A stretch of 64,000 nt of DNA from contig NZ_JACYFK010000001.1 in the NCBI RefSeq assembly GCF_014855515.1, positions 1,984,001 to 2,048,000 on the forward strand, in the 5' to 3' direction. The DNA comes from Euzebyella marina. GTDB taxonomy: Bacteria; Bacteroidota; Bacteroidia; Flavobacteriales; Flavobacteriaceae. The position numbers and the translations under genes were made by a program. The notes below the pieces were generated by a model. It did no database searches. It was not told the origin of the DNA and was given only the letters and a program-made list of their open reading frames with translations. Positions 43,560 through 51,956 of this stretch are shown here, one piece after another. How positions within the stretch are numbered: position 1 is the first letter of the stretch; every line of letters starts with the position of its first letter.

Positions 43560-43590
43560 TTTGACAGTGTATGCGCTTCCGCTACATTTG
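43560..43590 (+). promoter_or_regulatory. Consensus Bacteroidota promoter of the saccharopine dehydrogenase-like gene
   Basis: TTTG (43560-43563), 19 bp, then TACATTTG (43583-43590): an ideal -33/-7 pair. It is back to back with the ssrA-side promoter. The leader of about 115 nt carries a direct repeat GGGTTTTGACA (43619-43629) and GGGTGTTGACA (43639-43649), 20 bp apart. Confidence 0.65.
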
Positions 43591-43709
43591 AAACTAGTTG
43601 ACCATAAATAAGAAAACCGGGTTTTGACATCAAAAACTGGGTGTTGACAAAAATGAGCGCGCTCGAATCACGGTTATTCGCCAACTTTTAATATTAACCA
43701 TCACAATTT

Positions 43710-44906
43710 ATGAAATTCGGAATCATAAGAGAACGAAAAAATCCACCTGATAGGCGCGTAGTCTTGTCTCCGTCAGCCTGTCAAAAAGTCGTTTCCAAAT
43801 TCTCAAAAGCTGAAATAATTGTAGAGCCCTCACCGATTAGGGCCTATTCCGATGAGGTTTACGAAAAGGCGGGTCTACTAGTGGCCTCTAAAATGGATGA
43901 ATGTGATGTACTTTTAGGGGTAAAAGAAGTGCCCATTAAAAACCTGATTCCCAATAAAAAGTATTTCTTCTTTTCGCACACGATTAAAAAGCAGCCGTAC
44001 AATAGAAATTTGTTAAGGGCCATTCTGGATAAAAATATAGAGCTTTATGACCATGAGGTCATTACCAATGAAAACGAACAGCGTCTGGTTGCTTTTGGCA
44101 GGTATGCCGGCATTGTCGGGGCATATAATGGGTTTCGCGCATTCGGACTCAAGTACGGTACCTTTCATTTACCAAAAGCCGAAGAATTACCCGACAAACA
44201 GGCCTTAATTACCGAACTGAGAAAAATAAATCTTCCCAATATAAAAATATTGCTGACCGGAAAGGGTAGGGTAGGAAATGGCTCAAAAGAAATGCTTGAT
44301 GGTATGGGCCTTAAGAAAATAAATGTGGCCGAATACCTAAAAGATGATTTTAACGAACCGGTATACTGCCAAATCGATGCTTCCGAATACAACAAACGCA
44401 AAGATGGAGTGCGCGGCAATAAAGCCGATTTTTTTGCCCACCCGGAAGAATATAAGAGCAACTTTTTTCGCTTTGCCGAGGTAACCGATTTCTATATCGC
44501 CGGGCATTTTTATGGCCAGGGGGCTCCGTATTTATATACTAGGGAAGATGCCAAGCATCCCAAATTTAAAATTAAAGTTGTGGCCGATGTCAGTTGCGAT
44601 ATCGATGGTCCTGTGGCAACTACTATCAAACCGTCGACCATTGCTGACCCTATCTATGGCTATGACCCCATTTCGGAAAAGGAGAACGATTTTAAAAACG
44701 AAAATGCTATTGCCGTTATGGCGGTCGACAACCTACCCTGTGAATTACCTAGGGATGCTAGCGAGGGGTTTGGCGACGCCTTTGTTAAGAACGTGATTCC
44801 CGCCTTTTTTAATGGGGATAAAAACGGAGTTCTCGAACGGGCACGAATGACCCAAAACGGTAAGTTGACCAAGAGGTACCAATATTTGAAAGACTATGTG
44901 TCTTAG
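43710..44906 (+). CDS. Saccharopine dehydrogenase (lysine-forming)-like / alanine dehydrogenase-superfamily enzyme
   Basis: 398 residues, cytosolic. The N-terminal AlaDH/PNT-type domain (KFGIIRERKNPPDRRVVLSP, CDVLLGVKEVP) is followed by a Rossmann domain (NIKILLTGKGRVGNGSKEML, with a GxGxxG-like loop). ADVSCDIDGPVATTIKPSTIADPIYGYDP is typical of NAD-dependent saccharopine or lysine dehydrogenases of the LYS1 type. It would reversibly cleave saccharopine to lysine and 2-oxoglutarate, or act on a related amino acid. Monocistronic, with a strong promoter and a long leader. Confidence 0.8.
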   Translation: MKFGIIRERKNPPDRRVVLSPSACQKVVSKFSKAEIIVEPSPIRAYSDEVYEKAGLLVASKMDECDVLLGVKEVPIKNLIPNKKYFFFSHTIKKQPYNRNLLRAILDKNIELYDHEVITNENEQRLVAFGRYAGIVGAYNGFRAFGLKYGTFHLPKAEELPDKQALITELRKINLPNIKILLTGKGRVGNGSKEMLDGMGLKKINVAEYLKDDFNEPVYCQIDASEYNKRKDGVRGNKADFFAHPEEYKSNFFRFAEVTDFYIAGHFYGQGAPYLYTREDAKHPKFKIKVVADVSCDIDGPVATTIKPSTIADPIYGYDPISEKENDFKNENAIAVMAVDNLPCELPRDASEGFGDAFVKNVIPAFFNGDKNGVLERARMTQNGKLTKRYQYLKDYVS

Positions 44907-44993
44907 CTCTTGATTAATTATGCGTATGTCGATTTATTGTTAACTCAATGTTAATTTTTTGTTATCTTGCAGAGCTGACAAAAAATTCCCCTG

Positions 44994-45260
44994 ATGAAAA
45001 TCAACTGGATTATCAATACCAATGGTGATGAGACCCTACATCAGTATTGCGTAGAACTCGAGTATCGACTAAGGCCAAAAATCATCAAATTTCTAATTAG
45101 CAGAATAGACCCCGATTGCTGTTTTGATTTTTCATGTTTCCACTTCGATATTGATGTGGTCGGAAGAAAAATTCAATTATCGAAAGAAACGCCCAAACAA
45201 TATTACACTCTTATAGAGGCCGAATTTCCAAAGAAAATATTAGATTTTAGTAAGATTTAA
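44994..45260 (+). CDS. Hypothetical protein, 88 residues
   Basis: Small soluble alpha/beta protein (MKINWIINTNGDETLHQYCVELE, FDIDVVGRKIQLS). No signal peptide, TM helix or family recognised. It lies 87 bp after the dehydrogenase gene and converges with the PHP gene, 6 bp between the stops. Possibly co-transcribed with the dehydrogenase gene. Confidence 0.6.
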   Translation: MKINWIINTNGDETLHQYCVELEYRLRPKIIKFLISRIDPDCCFDFSCFHFDIDVVGRKIQLSKETPKQYYTLIEAEFPKKILDFSKI

Positions 45261-45266
45261 AGCTTA

Positions 45267-46388
45267 CTATCTCACATTTAAGTTCCATTCGATGATGGGG
45301 TGTACCTTCGGTGCTATGTAGCACCCTAAAGCCTTTAGTTTAAGTGTAATATTTTGCTTGGCTTCTAGAGTCTTTATCATCAATTTTTTTGTTTCTCCCG
45401 CCTTAATTTCAAAAACAGGTGAGCTGCTATAGAAGGTATAGTTCATTTGGTTTTCAAAGAGCAGGTCGCTACTGCTCACATTGGTAAGTTCTACTTCTAA
45501 TATCTGTGTTTTATCAATATACTTAACACCTGAAATTTCTATGCTGGCCTTTAAAAGGGGTGTCAAATATGGCTCACGGCCTACAAGCAAATCATTGTAA
45601 ACGGCAACTGTTCTTCCTTCAAAAAGTGCTTCTTGAAGACTCTCTTTACTCTTTTCTTTTGCGAAAACCAAAGTAATGGGGCGGTGATGACCTTTTTCGG
45701 TATAATCCCAATCAATTAGACCATGAATATCACTGGTACCCATAATGGTCAGATTGTTTTCAAGTGCCAAAGCCAAAGACTCCTCGGCATAATCACCCGT
45801 ATTGATTACCTCAATGCCGTGCAGCTCATCATTTTTGATTCGCTCTTTCTGAAAGTCACTTAAAACAGGGTTGCCCTGAGGCATTTGGGCATACCATGCA
45901 GGGTGGTTCCAGAAAACGAAGGCCTTCTGTTTTTTTGCTTCTGAAAAGGCCTTTTCAGCTTTTTCTTGAACCAATTTGTTAGCATCTTCGATAAATACGG
46001 CATTGTTGTGCCCAATAGGGGCCGAACGCGTTATTTCAGAGCCATGTACAATCAGTAAACCATGTTCTTCTGCCTCTTTCATAGCGGTCACCAGCTCATA
46101 AGAACGATTTCTATCAGGATGCGGAATATCTTCTGCATGCGGTTGGTATTCGAGATGTTCCGTTAGCGAGATGGCATCCAAGTTTTCGCGAAGTGCCTCG
46201 TGTACCCGAATGGTCGGCCACACATTACCATCTGAAAATACCGTATGCATATGTAAATCGACCTTTAGGGTTTTATATCCATCCACATCGGGATAGGAGA
46301 GGGGTTGAGCGCCCATGTGGGAATGCTCTTGAGCCTGAAGGGAAAAAAACATTAATGAAAGAACGAGTAGAAGGGTTTGGTTTCGCAT
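45267..46388 (-). CDS. Exported PHP-domain phosphoesterase
   Basis: 373 residues from the ATG at 46388, which gives a Sec leader (MRNQTLLLVLSLMFFSLQAQ). The PHP metal ligands are visible: HMH in DLHMHTVFSDG, TEHLE, the Glu in GSEITRS, the His in GHNNAVFIE, the NHPAW loop and TSDIH. A C-terminal beta-sandwich-like region (about 285-373) follows. PHP enzymes hydrolyse phosphoesters with three metals; the secreted location suggests an extracellular or periplasmic phosphodiester substrate. A longer start at 46421 lacks a signal and is rejected. Confidence 0.86.
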   Translation of the reverse strand: MRNQTLLLVLSLMFFSLQAQEHSHMGAQPLSYPDVDGYKTLKVDLHMHTVFSDGNVWPTIRVHEALRENLDAISLTEHLEYQPHAEDIPHPDRNRSYELVTAMKEAEEHGLLIVHGSEITRSAPIGHNNAVFIEDANKLVQEKAEKAFSEAKKQKAFVFWNHPAWYAQMPQGNPVLSDFQKERIKNDELHGIEVINTGDYAEESLALALENNLTIMGTSDIHGLIDWDYTEKGHHRPITLVFAKEKSKESLQEALFEGRTVAVYNDLLVGREPYLTPLLKASIEISGVKYIDKTQILEVELTNVSSSDLLFENQMNYTFYSSSPVFEIKAGETKKLMIKTLEAKQNITLKLKALGCYIAPKVHPIIEWNLNVR

Positions 46389-46465
46389 GGTTCCGGTTTT
46401 GTTCAAATGTAAACAAAACAAGTAATTCGATTTGACCTGATCAGGTGCGTAAGGTTAAGTAATGG

Positions 46466-47422
46466 TTAATTGATCAATGATACCCCAAGGCCAAAGGTTG
46501 TTTGCCTGTGATTGTAGTCTATGAGGCTTTCGCCATAACCATTGAACACTTGAACATGCCCACTAAAATTTTTGATGATAGGAAAGGTGTAGTTCAATTG
46601 AAGACTGCCTCGGTTCTTTTCGCCCAAACGTAGCGAATGTCGCCCGATGGCCGAAAGGCGTTGCCTGCCCCAATCATAGATGAGCTGGGCCTCTCCCCGT
46701 CCTATATAATCACTGATTTCTGGGTTATCATCGTTGCTGCCGCCCAAGCGAAACCAATTTTTGACAATGAGCTGCCACGGTCCCTTATCGAAACCTGCGT
46801 GAAAACTTAGGCGGTTCCAACTTCTGGAAAGGGGATCGCTACGGCCGTTCGACTCATGAACGAAGGCTGCGCCCAACATTCTTCCCTTAAAACCTAAGAC
46901 TGTAAAGTTCATGGGAAAGTTTAGAATAATTTCCGGCTCATAGTTGGTCTCCCTAAAAGGTCTTGATAATTCCTTGTTGTAAATTTGCCAATATGCTTTT
47001 TGCGAATAGGCCGCCCATACATCTGCTTTTCCCCATAAGACCTTATAGAAGACTTTGGTCTTCATGCTTAATTGAAATTTCGTTTCGAAAACATTTAGAT
47101 CAATAGGCTGCGGAAGTGAATTATCTCTTTGTTCGCTTTGCGGATTTTTATTGGTGTTTGTAGAAAATTTGCCCAGAGAAAAATAAATGGGCTTATACGA
47201 TGTAATAAGAAAGGTGCCTCGATGATGTTCTTCATCAAGCTCCCAAAGTTCGGAGAGGGTTTTACTGTTCTTGAAAATCCAATCTTGGTCAACATTATCT
47301 TGCGCCCGTACTTTTTCTGTGCCTGTTAGGTAACAAAAGATTGAGATTAAAGTAGTCAGAATAACTCGGTAATTGATTGCTTTCAATTTTTGACTTTTCG
47401 GGCAAAAATATACATTTGCCAT
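46466..47422 (-). CDS. pldA: Outer-membrane phospholipase A (OMPLA)
   Basis: 318 residues. A signal peptide ends near the Ala of KVRAQ (about residue 40). The 12-stranded barrel carries the OMPLA active site: FVHESNGRSDPLSRSWNRL supplies the catalytic His, Ser and Asn of the dyad/triad region, and FNGYGESLIDYNHRQTTFGLGVSL is the family closing strand. It hydrolyses phospholipids in the outer leaflet during envelope damage. Monocistronic on the minus strand, 77 bp from the PHP gene. Confidence 0.9.
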   Translation of the reverse strand: MANVYFCPKSQKLKAINYRVILTTLISIFCYLTGTEKVRAQDNVDQDWIFKNSKTLSELWELDEEHHRGTFLITSYKPIYFSLGKFSTNTNKNPQSEQRDNSLPQPIDLNVFETKFQLSMKTKVFYKVLWGKADVWAAYSQKAYWQIYNKELSRPFRETNYEPEIILNFPMNFTVLGFKGRMLGAAFVHESNGRSDPLSRSWNRLSFHAGFDKGPWQLIVKNWFRLGGSNDDNPEISDYIGRGEAQLIYDWGRQRLSAIGRHSLRLGEKNRGSLQLNYTFPIIKNFSGHVQVFNGYGESLIDYNHRQTTFGLGVSLIN

Positions 47423-47471
47423 ACCTTGTTAATTGAAAAGCACCTGTTTAGGATAACTTTAATATCGCATC

Positions 47472-47843
47472 TTGAACCCAGCCGAAGAATATATCCTCAA
47501 CCAACCGGAACCATACAAAAGTGTATTACTCCATTTACAGATGACCATTCAGCGCGTTTTACCAGAGGTAGAGATGAAATACAAATGGCGTATTCCCTGT
47601 TTTTATTTGGGTAAAAGCCCCATTTGTTATCTAAATGCCTCTCACAAAAACAAGTTTGTAGATATCGCATTTTGGAACTCAGCCTATTTGACCAAACATT
47701 TGGATAAAATGAACACCGAAAAACGAAAGGTGGTCAAATCTTTACGCTATACCTCCTTAGAGGAAATTGACGACCTTGTACTACAAGAAGTAATCGCCGA
47801 AGCCTACGAACTTAGAGGAAACGGATTTTATAAAAAATCGTGA
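47472..47843 (+). CDS. DUF1801 (YdhG-like) family protein
   Basis: 123 residues from a TTG start (no nearby ATG; TTG gives the family start MNPAEEYILNQPEPYKSVLLHL). DUF1801 features are MKYKWRIPCFYLGKSPICYLNASHKNKFVDIAFW and a basic C-terminal helix. Cytosolic, no known activity. Divergent from the phospholipase gene by 49 bp. Confidence 0.8.
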   Translation: MNPAEEYILNQPEPYKSVLLHLQMTIQRVLPEVEMKYKWRIPCFYLGKSPICYLNASHKNKFVDIAFWNSAYLTKHLDKMNTEKRKVVKSLRYTSLEEIDDLVLQEVIAEAYELRGNGFYKKS

Positions 47844-47881
47844 TGCCCGGCCAATTCTTGAAAGGGGAGATGGATGGTTAC

Positions 47882-49483
47882 CTACTCAATCCACCCATTT
47901 TCTTTGTAAAGGTCTATATAACTATCACTCAGCTCATCTGAATCTTTGTACTGCTTGCGTAGGTCTTCCAATTTTTGTTTTAATTGGGCTATCACCTGTT
48001 TGTATTCTGTTTCGCTGTAAACATTTTGAATCTCACTGGGGTCTTTGATTCGGTCATACAGTTCCCATTCGTCTACATCGTAATAGAAATGAATGAGCTT
48101 AAATTCTTTGGTCGATATACCGTAGTGCCTCTTTACGGCGTGTTCACCAGGGTATTCATAATAATGGTAATAAACTGCGTCTCGGTCCCAAGTGTTCTTT
48201 TCTCCCCTTAAAAGAGGTAGCAAGCTTTTACCTTGCATATCTTGTGGAGCCGATACTCCGGCTATCTCAAGAAATGTTTGTGCGAAATCAAGGTTTTGTA
48301 CCATTTCATCTTCGGTAATATTCGGTGTAATCACATGGGGCCACCTGATCAATAGAGGTGTTTTGAATGATTCGTTGTACATAAACCTCTTGTCGAACCA
48401 GCCGTGTTCACCCAAATAAAACCCTTGGTCAGAAGTATAGACCACCACGGTGTTGTCCGACAAATTTGAATCATCCAGATAGTTGAGAAGTCTGCCCACA
48501 TTTTCGTCAACGGCGGCAATGGTACCCAAATAGTCTTGCATGTATCGTTGGTATTTCCACAATGCCAATGTCGAATCGTTCAGTGAACCATATTTTTGTA
48601 GAAATTCAGAAGCAATCGGATTATAAACTGCATCCCACTTCAGTTTTTGTTCTTCGTTTAGTTGGTTGACTCCGCCGGCTCCAAGACGTTCATCGATACC
48701 TAAAGAATCTAAGGTTTCCTTTGGTATTTTCAGATCATACTGTAACAGCATATGTTTTAAAATACCCATTTCTGCAGTTTTCGAAGCTTCGCCTCGAGTG
48801 GCGTAATCATCAAAAAAAGTTTCCGGCACGGGAAAAGACTTGTTGGTAAACTCAGGATAATGCCGTTCGGCAGGCATCCAGGTACGGTGAGGCGATTTAT
48901 GCAAGTACATTAATAAAAATGGCTTCGCCGTATCGCGACGTTTCTCCATCCAATCCAACGTCAAATCAGTAATGATATCGGTTACATAGCCCGTGATAAC
49001 CGTATCTCCGTTTTGGGTTATAAATTTAGGATTGTAGTAATCCCCTTGGCCAGGCAAGATTTTAAACTCATCGAAACCTTTAGGATTATTGCCAAAATGT
49101 AATTTTCCGAACATCGCTGTTTGGTAACCTGCTTTCTGTAAAAGTTGAGGAAAAGTGACATTCGTCGTGTCGAATGGCATGCGATTATCAATTTTTCCAT
49201 TAAGATGTGAATGCTTGCCCGTTAAAATAACTGCCCTTGAGGGTGCACAAATAGAATTGGTGACGGTTGCATTGGTGAAAAGCATGCCCTCATTGGCAAT
49301 TCTATCAATGTTTGGGGTTTTGGTCAATTCTTTATTGTACGCGCTGATGGCTTGGTACGCATGGTCATCAGACATAATAAAAACAATATTCGGGCGATTT
49401 TTCTTTTCTGAAATTTTTGAGTGCTGTTTACAACTGATAAAAAGAAAAACAGACAGCAAGAGAAAGGGAATATTTAGGTTCAT
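47882..49483 (-). CDS. Lipoprotein sulfatase, S1 family (third)
   Basis: 533 residues. Lipoprotein leader ending LFISC (Cys18). FGly motif CAPSR at Cys79, then AVILTGKHSHLNG. Metal pair DD at 39-40 (IMSDDHAYQ), GKLHFG and TSDQGFYLGEHGW near residue 355. ICAPSRAVILTGKHSHLNG and the long insertion around 215-290 are like heparan/GlcNAc-6-O-type S1 sulfatases, but the subfamily is inference. It is not the same group as the tandem pair at 7601-10747. Lone gene. Confidence 0.92.
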   Translation of the reverse strand: MNLNIPFLLLSVFLFISCKQHSKISEKKNRPNIVFIMSDDHAYQAISAYNKELTKTPNIDRIANEGMLFTNATVTNSICAPSRAVILTGKHSHLNGKIDNRMPFDTTNVTFPQLLQKAGYQTAMFGKLHFGNNPKGFDEFKILPGQGDYYNPKFITQNGDTVITGYVTDIITDLTLDWMEKRRDTAKPFLLMYLHKSPHRTWMPAERHYPEFTNKSFPVPETFFDDYATRGEASKTAEMGILKHMLLQYDLKIPKETLDSLGIDERLGAGGVNQLNEEQKLKWDAVYNPIASEFLQKYGSLNDSTLALWKYQRYMQDYLGTIAAVDENVGRLLNYLDDSNLSDNTVVVYTSDQGFYLGEHGWFDKRFMYNESFKTPLLIRWPHVITPNITEDEMVQNLDFAQTFLEIAGVSAPQDMQGKSLLPLLRGEKNTWDRDAVYYHYYEYPGEHAVKRHYGISTKEFKLIHFYYDVDEWELYDRIKDPSEIQNVYSETEYKQVIAQLKQKLEDLRKQYKDSDELSDSYIDLYKENGWIE

Positions 49484-49562
49484 AGGTTTGGAAGGGTTGG
49501 TCTTGAGTCGGTTAAATTACCTAAATTATTATTGTCATACGGTCTGCACTCATTAAAACAAA

Positions 49563-49590
49563 TTAAAAAGCCCCTTGCGGGGCTTTCTAT
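49563..49590 (-). terminator. Orphan terminator in a divergent intergenic region
   Basis: AAAGCCCC / GGGGCTTT with a GCAA loop on the minus strand, followed by TTTTTAATT. It lies between divergent genes, so no annotated gene ends here. A minus-strand transcript from the TACTTTTG box at 49843-49836 would end here, about 250-270 nt. TTCCGTATTACGGAA (about 49640-49654), a perfect palindrome, lies within it. Otherwise 49484-49876 holds no credible gene. Confidence 0.6.
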
Positions 49591-49876
49591 AAATAAGAGC
49601 TGTTCAGGGAAAGGGCAGTAACGTATGGTATAACTAATATTCCGTATTACGGAACAACAGTGTCGCATTAACTAAAATCGTGAAGGTTGGTTTGGGAAAG
49701 CTAAGCAATTAAGCTTTGTGTTTTATTAAAGTACGAAAAATCAATCAACATTTTATCAAATAGAGTTAAAATTAGAAGAACCTTGAGGGTAGGGGTAATC
49801 GATCAGCTTAATTTTTCACCGATTTACATTAGTCTCAAAAGTAAAAAAGGTACTTTGCAATTAAACTTTTGAAAGA

Positions 49877-50866
49877 ATGAGCTTGGTTACCTTGAGAGAT
49901 ATAGAAACGGCCAAAAGCCGAATTGAAGGGTTTATAAAAAAGACCCCAATCGTAAGTTCTAAATTGTTGAACGATTGGCTGGGCCATGAAATATTTTTTA
50001 AGGCAGAATGCCTGCAAAAAATTGGCGCTTTTAAAGCCCGAGGGGGTTGTAATACCGTTTCATGGCTCGTAGAAAACGGCCAAAAACCCGCTAAAATAGT
50101 AGCCAATAGTAGTGGTAACCACGCTCAGGCGATTGCATGGGCCTCTAAACAATTTAATATTCCGGCAACTATTTTTATGCCTTCTTATTCCAGTAAAGTA
50201 AAGATAAGGGCCACCAAATCTTACGGGGCAGAAGTGGTGCTTTGCGAGACTAGGGATATAGCCGATGCCAAGGTTAAAGCTGCGGCCGCTGAAAAGTTTA
50301 CGTATTGGATACCTCCGTTCAACCACGAACAGGTGATTGCCGGGCAGGGTACCGCAATGTTCGAAGCACTCAATGAAATTAAAGATGTAGATGCTGTATT
50401 TGCACCTTGCGGCGGCGGCGGCTTGGTTTCAGGTACGATGGTCGCCACTAGGGGTCTTTCTCCTCAAACCAAAGTTTTTGGGGTTGAGCCTTTGAATGCC
50501 AACGATGCCGCAGAATCCCTTCGTAAAAATTCTATTCAGAGATTAAAAAGTATTCCCGACACACTCGCTGATGGGGTAATGACGATGGCAGTGGGTGATA
50601 TTACTTTTGAACATCTGAAAAAGTTAGACGGTATTTATGAGGTAGAAGAAAATAGAATCATCTACTGGTCACAATGGCTGACCCATTTATTAAAGCTTCA
50701 TCTAGAACCGACCAGTGCCATGAGTATGGACGGTGTCTGCCAATGGCTAAAAACCCAAAAGACCAAAAGAAAGGTCATGGTTGTTTTAACGGGAGGCAAT
50801 GTTGATAATGCAACTCAAAATGCGATTTGGAAAGAGGATTGCCTGATGGAAATTCCTAGGTTATAG
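49877..50866 (+). CDS. PLP-dependent serine/threonine dehydratase or racemase family
   Basis: 329 residues, fold-type II PLP enzyme. The Schiff-base lysine is in KIGAFKARGG, the phosphate loop is APCGGGGLVSG, and ANSSGNHAQAIAWAS is the substrate loop. Length without an ACT domain fits the catabolic dehydratase/serine-racemase group. It deaminates Ser or Thr to the 2-oxoacid or racemises Ser. Near MarR-GNAT but separated by 98 bp; probably monocistronic. Confidence 0.87.
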   Translation: MSLVTLRDIETAKSRIEGFIKKTPIVSSKLLNDWLGHEIFFKAECLQKIGAFKARGGCNTVSWLVENGQKPAKIVANSSGNHAQAIAWASKQFNIPATIFMPSYSSKVKIRATKSYGAEVVLCETRDIADAKVKAAAAEKFTYWIPPFNHEQVIAGQGTAMFEALNEIKDVDAVFAPCGGGGLVSGTMVATRGLSPQTKVFGVEPLNANDAAESLRKNSIQRLKSIPDTLADGVMTMAVGDITFEHLKKLDGIYEVEENRIIYWSQWLTHLLKLHLEPTSAMSMDGVCQWLKTQKTKRKVMVVLTGGNVDNATQNAIWKEDCLMEIPRL

Positions 50867-50929
50867 GCTTCCCTCTTCTAAGCTTAGTATTTTTTTTGGA
50901 TGAAAAGGCTCATGATTTCAAATCATTCT

Positions 50930-50937
50930 TATATTTG
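50930..50937 (+). promoter_or_regulatory. -7 element of MarR-GNAT gene
   Basis: TATATTTG matches TAnnTTTG, 27 bp before the ATG at 50965. The expected start is near 50943, inside the palindrome described next. Confidence 0.55.
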
Positions 50938-50938
50938 C

Positions 50939-50950
50939 ATAACTAGTTAT
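50939..50950. promoter_or_regulatory. 12-bp palindrome, probable MarR autoregulatory operator
   Basis: ATAACTAGTTAT is perfectly self-complementary and sits on the predicted transcription start of the MarR-GNAT gene, where a bound MarR dimer would block its own transcription. Confidence 0.45.
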
Positions 50951-50964
50951 ATAAATATTAATAT

Positions 50965-51924
50965 ATGAACTTATTTGAACGTACCGGAAAGATTGCACTA
51001 GGTAGCAGACTTCGTCTGTTATCGTCACGAATGACAGACGATGCAACCAAAATCTACAGAATGTACGAATTGGAGCTTTCGCCCAATTGGTTTCCGGTCT
51101 TGTTTATTCTATCTCAAGACGGAGCGAAAACGATTACTGAAATTGCCGAAGAGATTGGTCATTCTCAACCATCAGTCACTAAAATTGTGAAAGAGATGAC
51201 CAAATCAGCACTAATAGCGAAGCATCCCTACGCTCAAGACAAACGTCGAAATATGGTAGCTTTGACCGAAAAGGGAATGGCAGCTGCCCAGCATATTATT
51301 GATGTTCAATGCAAAGATGTAGATGCGGCCGTAGATGCATTGCTGGCTCAGGCAAATCATAATTTATGGGAAGCGTTGGCCGAATGGGAGTTTTTATTGG
51401 ATCAGAAATCTCTTTTTCACCGGGTCAATGAACAACGAAAGTTGCGTGAGAGCCAAAAGGTGAAAATTGTGGAATACAGTCCTGAGTATAAAGAAGCCTT
51501 TAAAAATCTAAATGAAGAGTGGATTTCAAAGTATTTTATAATGGAAAAGGAAGATTACAAGGCTTTGGACCATCCTCAGGAATACATCTTGGAACCAGGA
51601 GGCAAAATCAAGGTAGCATTATACGATAATGAACCTGTGGGAGTTTGTGCCCTTATAAAAATGAAAGACCCGGAGTATGATTTTGAGTTGGCGAAGATGG
51701 GCGTTTCTCCAAAAGCGCAGGGTAAAAGTATTGGGTATTTATTGGGGAAGTCCGTTTTGGAGGAGGCAAAGAAATTGGGAGCCAAAAAATTGTATTTAGA
51801 AAGCAACACAGTGTTAAAGCCGGCCATTAGCTTATATCAAAAGTTAGGCTTTCAAAAGGTGGCACATAGGCCAACACCTTATTCTCGAAGTAATATTCAG
51901 ATGGCTTTGGTCATTGAAGATTGA
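50965..51924 (+). CDS. MarR-family HTH fused to GNAT acetyltransferase
   Basis: 319 residues. Residues about 1-150 form a MarR winged helix (WFPVLFILSQDGAKTITEIAEEIGHSQPSVTKIVKEM, the wing KHPYAQDKRRNMVALTEKG). Residues about 160-319 form a GNAT N-acetyltransferase with the acetyl-CoA loop VSPKAQGKSIGYLLGKSVLEEAKKLGAKKLYLESN and the GNAT closing YQKLGF. The fusion is a known type in Bacteroidota. The substrate and ligand are unknown; the palindrome upstream suggests autoregulation. Confidence 0.9.
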   Translation: MNLFERTGKIALGSRLRLLSSRMTDDATKIYRMYELELSPNWFPVLFILSQDGAKTITEIAEEIGHSQPSVTKIVKEMTKSALIAKHPYAQDKRRNMVALTEKGMAAAQHIIDVQCKDVDAAVDALLAQANHNLWEALAEWEFLLDQKSLFHRVNEQRKLRESQKVKIVEYSPEYKEAFKNLNEEWISKYFIMEKEDYKALDHPQEYILEPGGKIKVALYDNEPVGVCALIKMKDPEYDFELAKMGVSPKAQGKSIGYLLGKSVLEEAKKLGAKKLYLESNTVLKPAISLYQKLGFQKVAHRPTPYSRSNIQMALVIED

Positions 51925-51956
51925 GTTTTTTAGAGCTATTTTGTTCCAACGCTTTT

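Noticed and set aside
49480-49668. 62-residue minus-strand ORF across the orphan terminator
   Set aside because: It reads through the terminator stem and has no protein-like composition; a non-coding transcript fits better.
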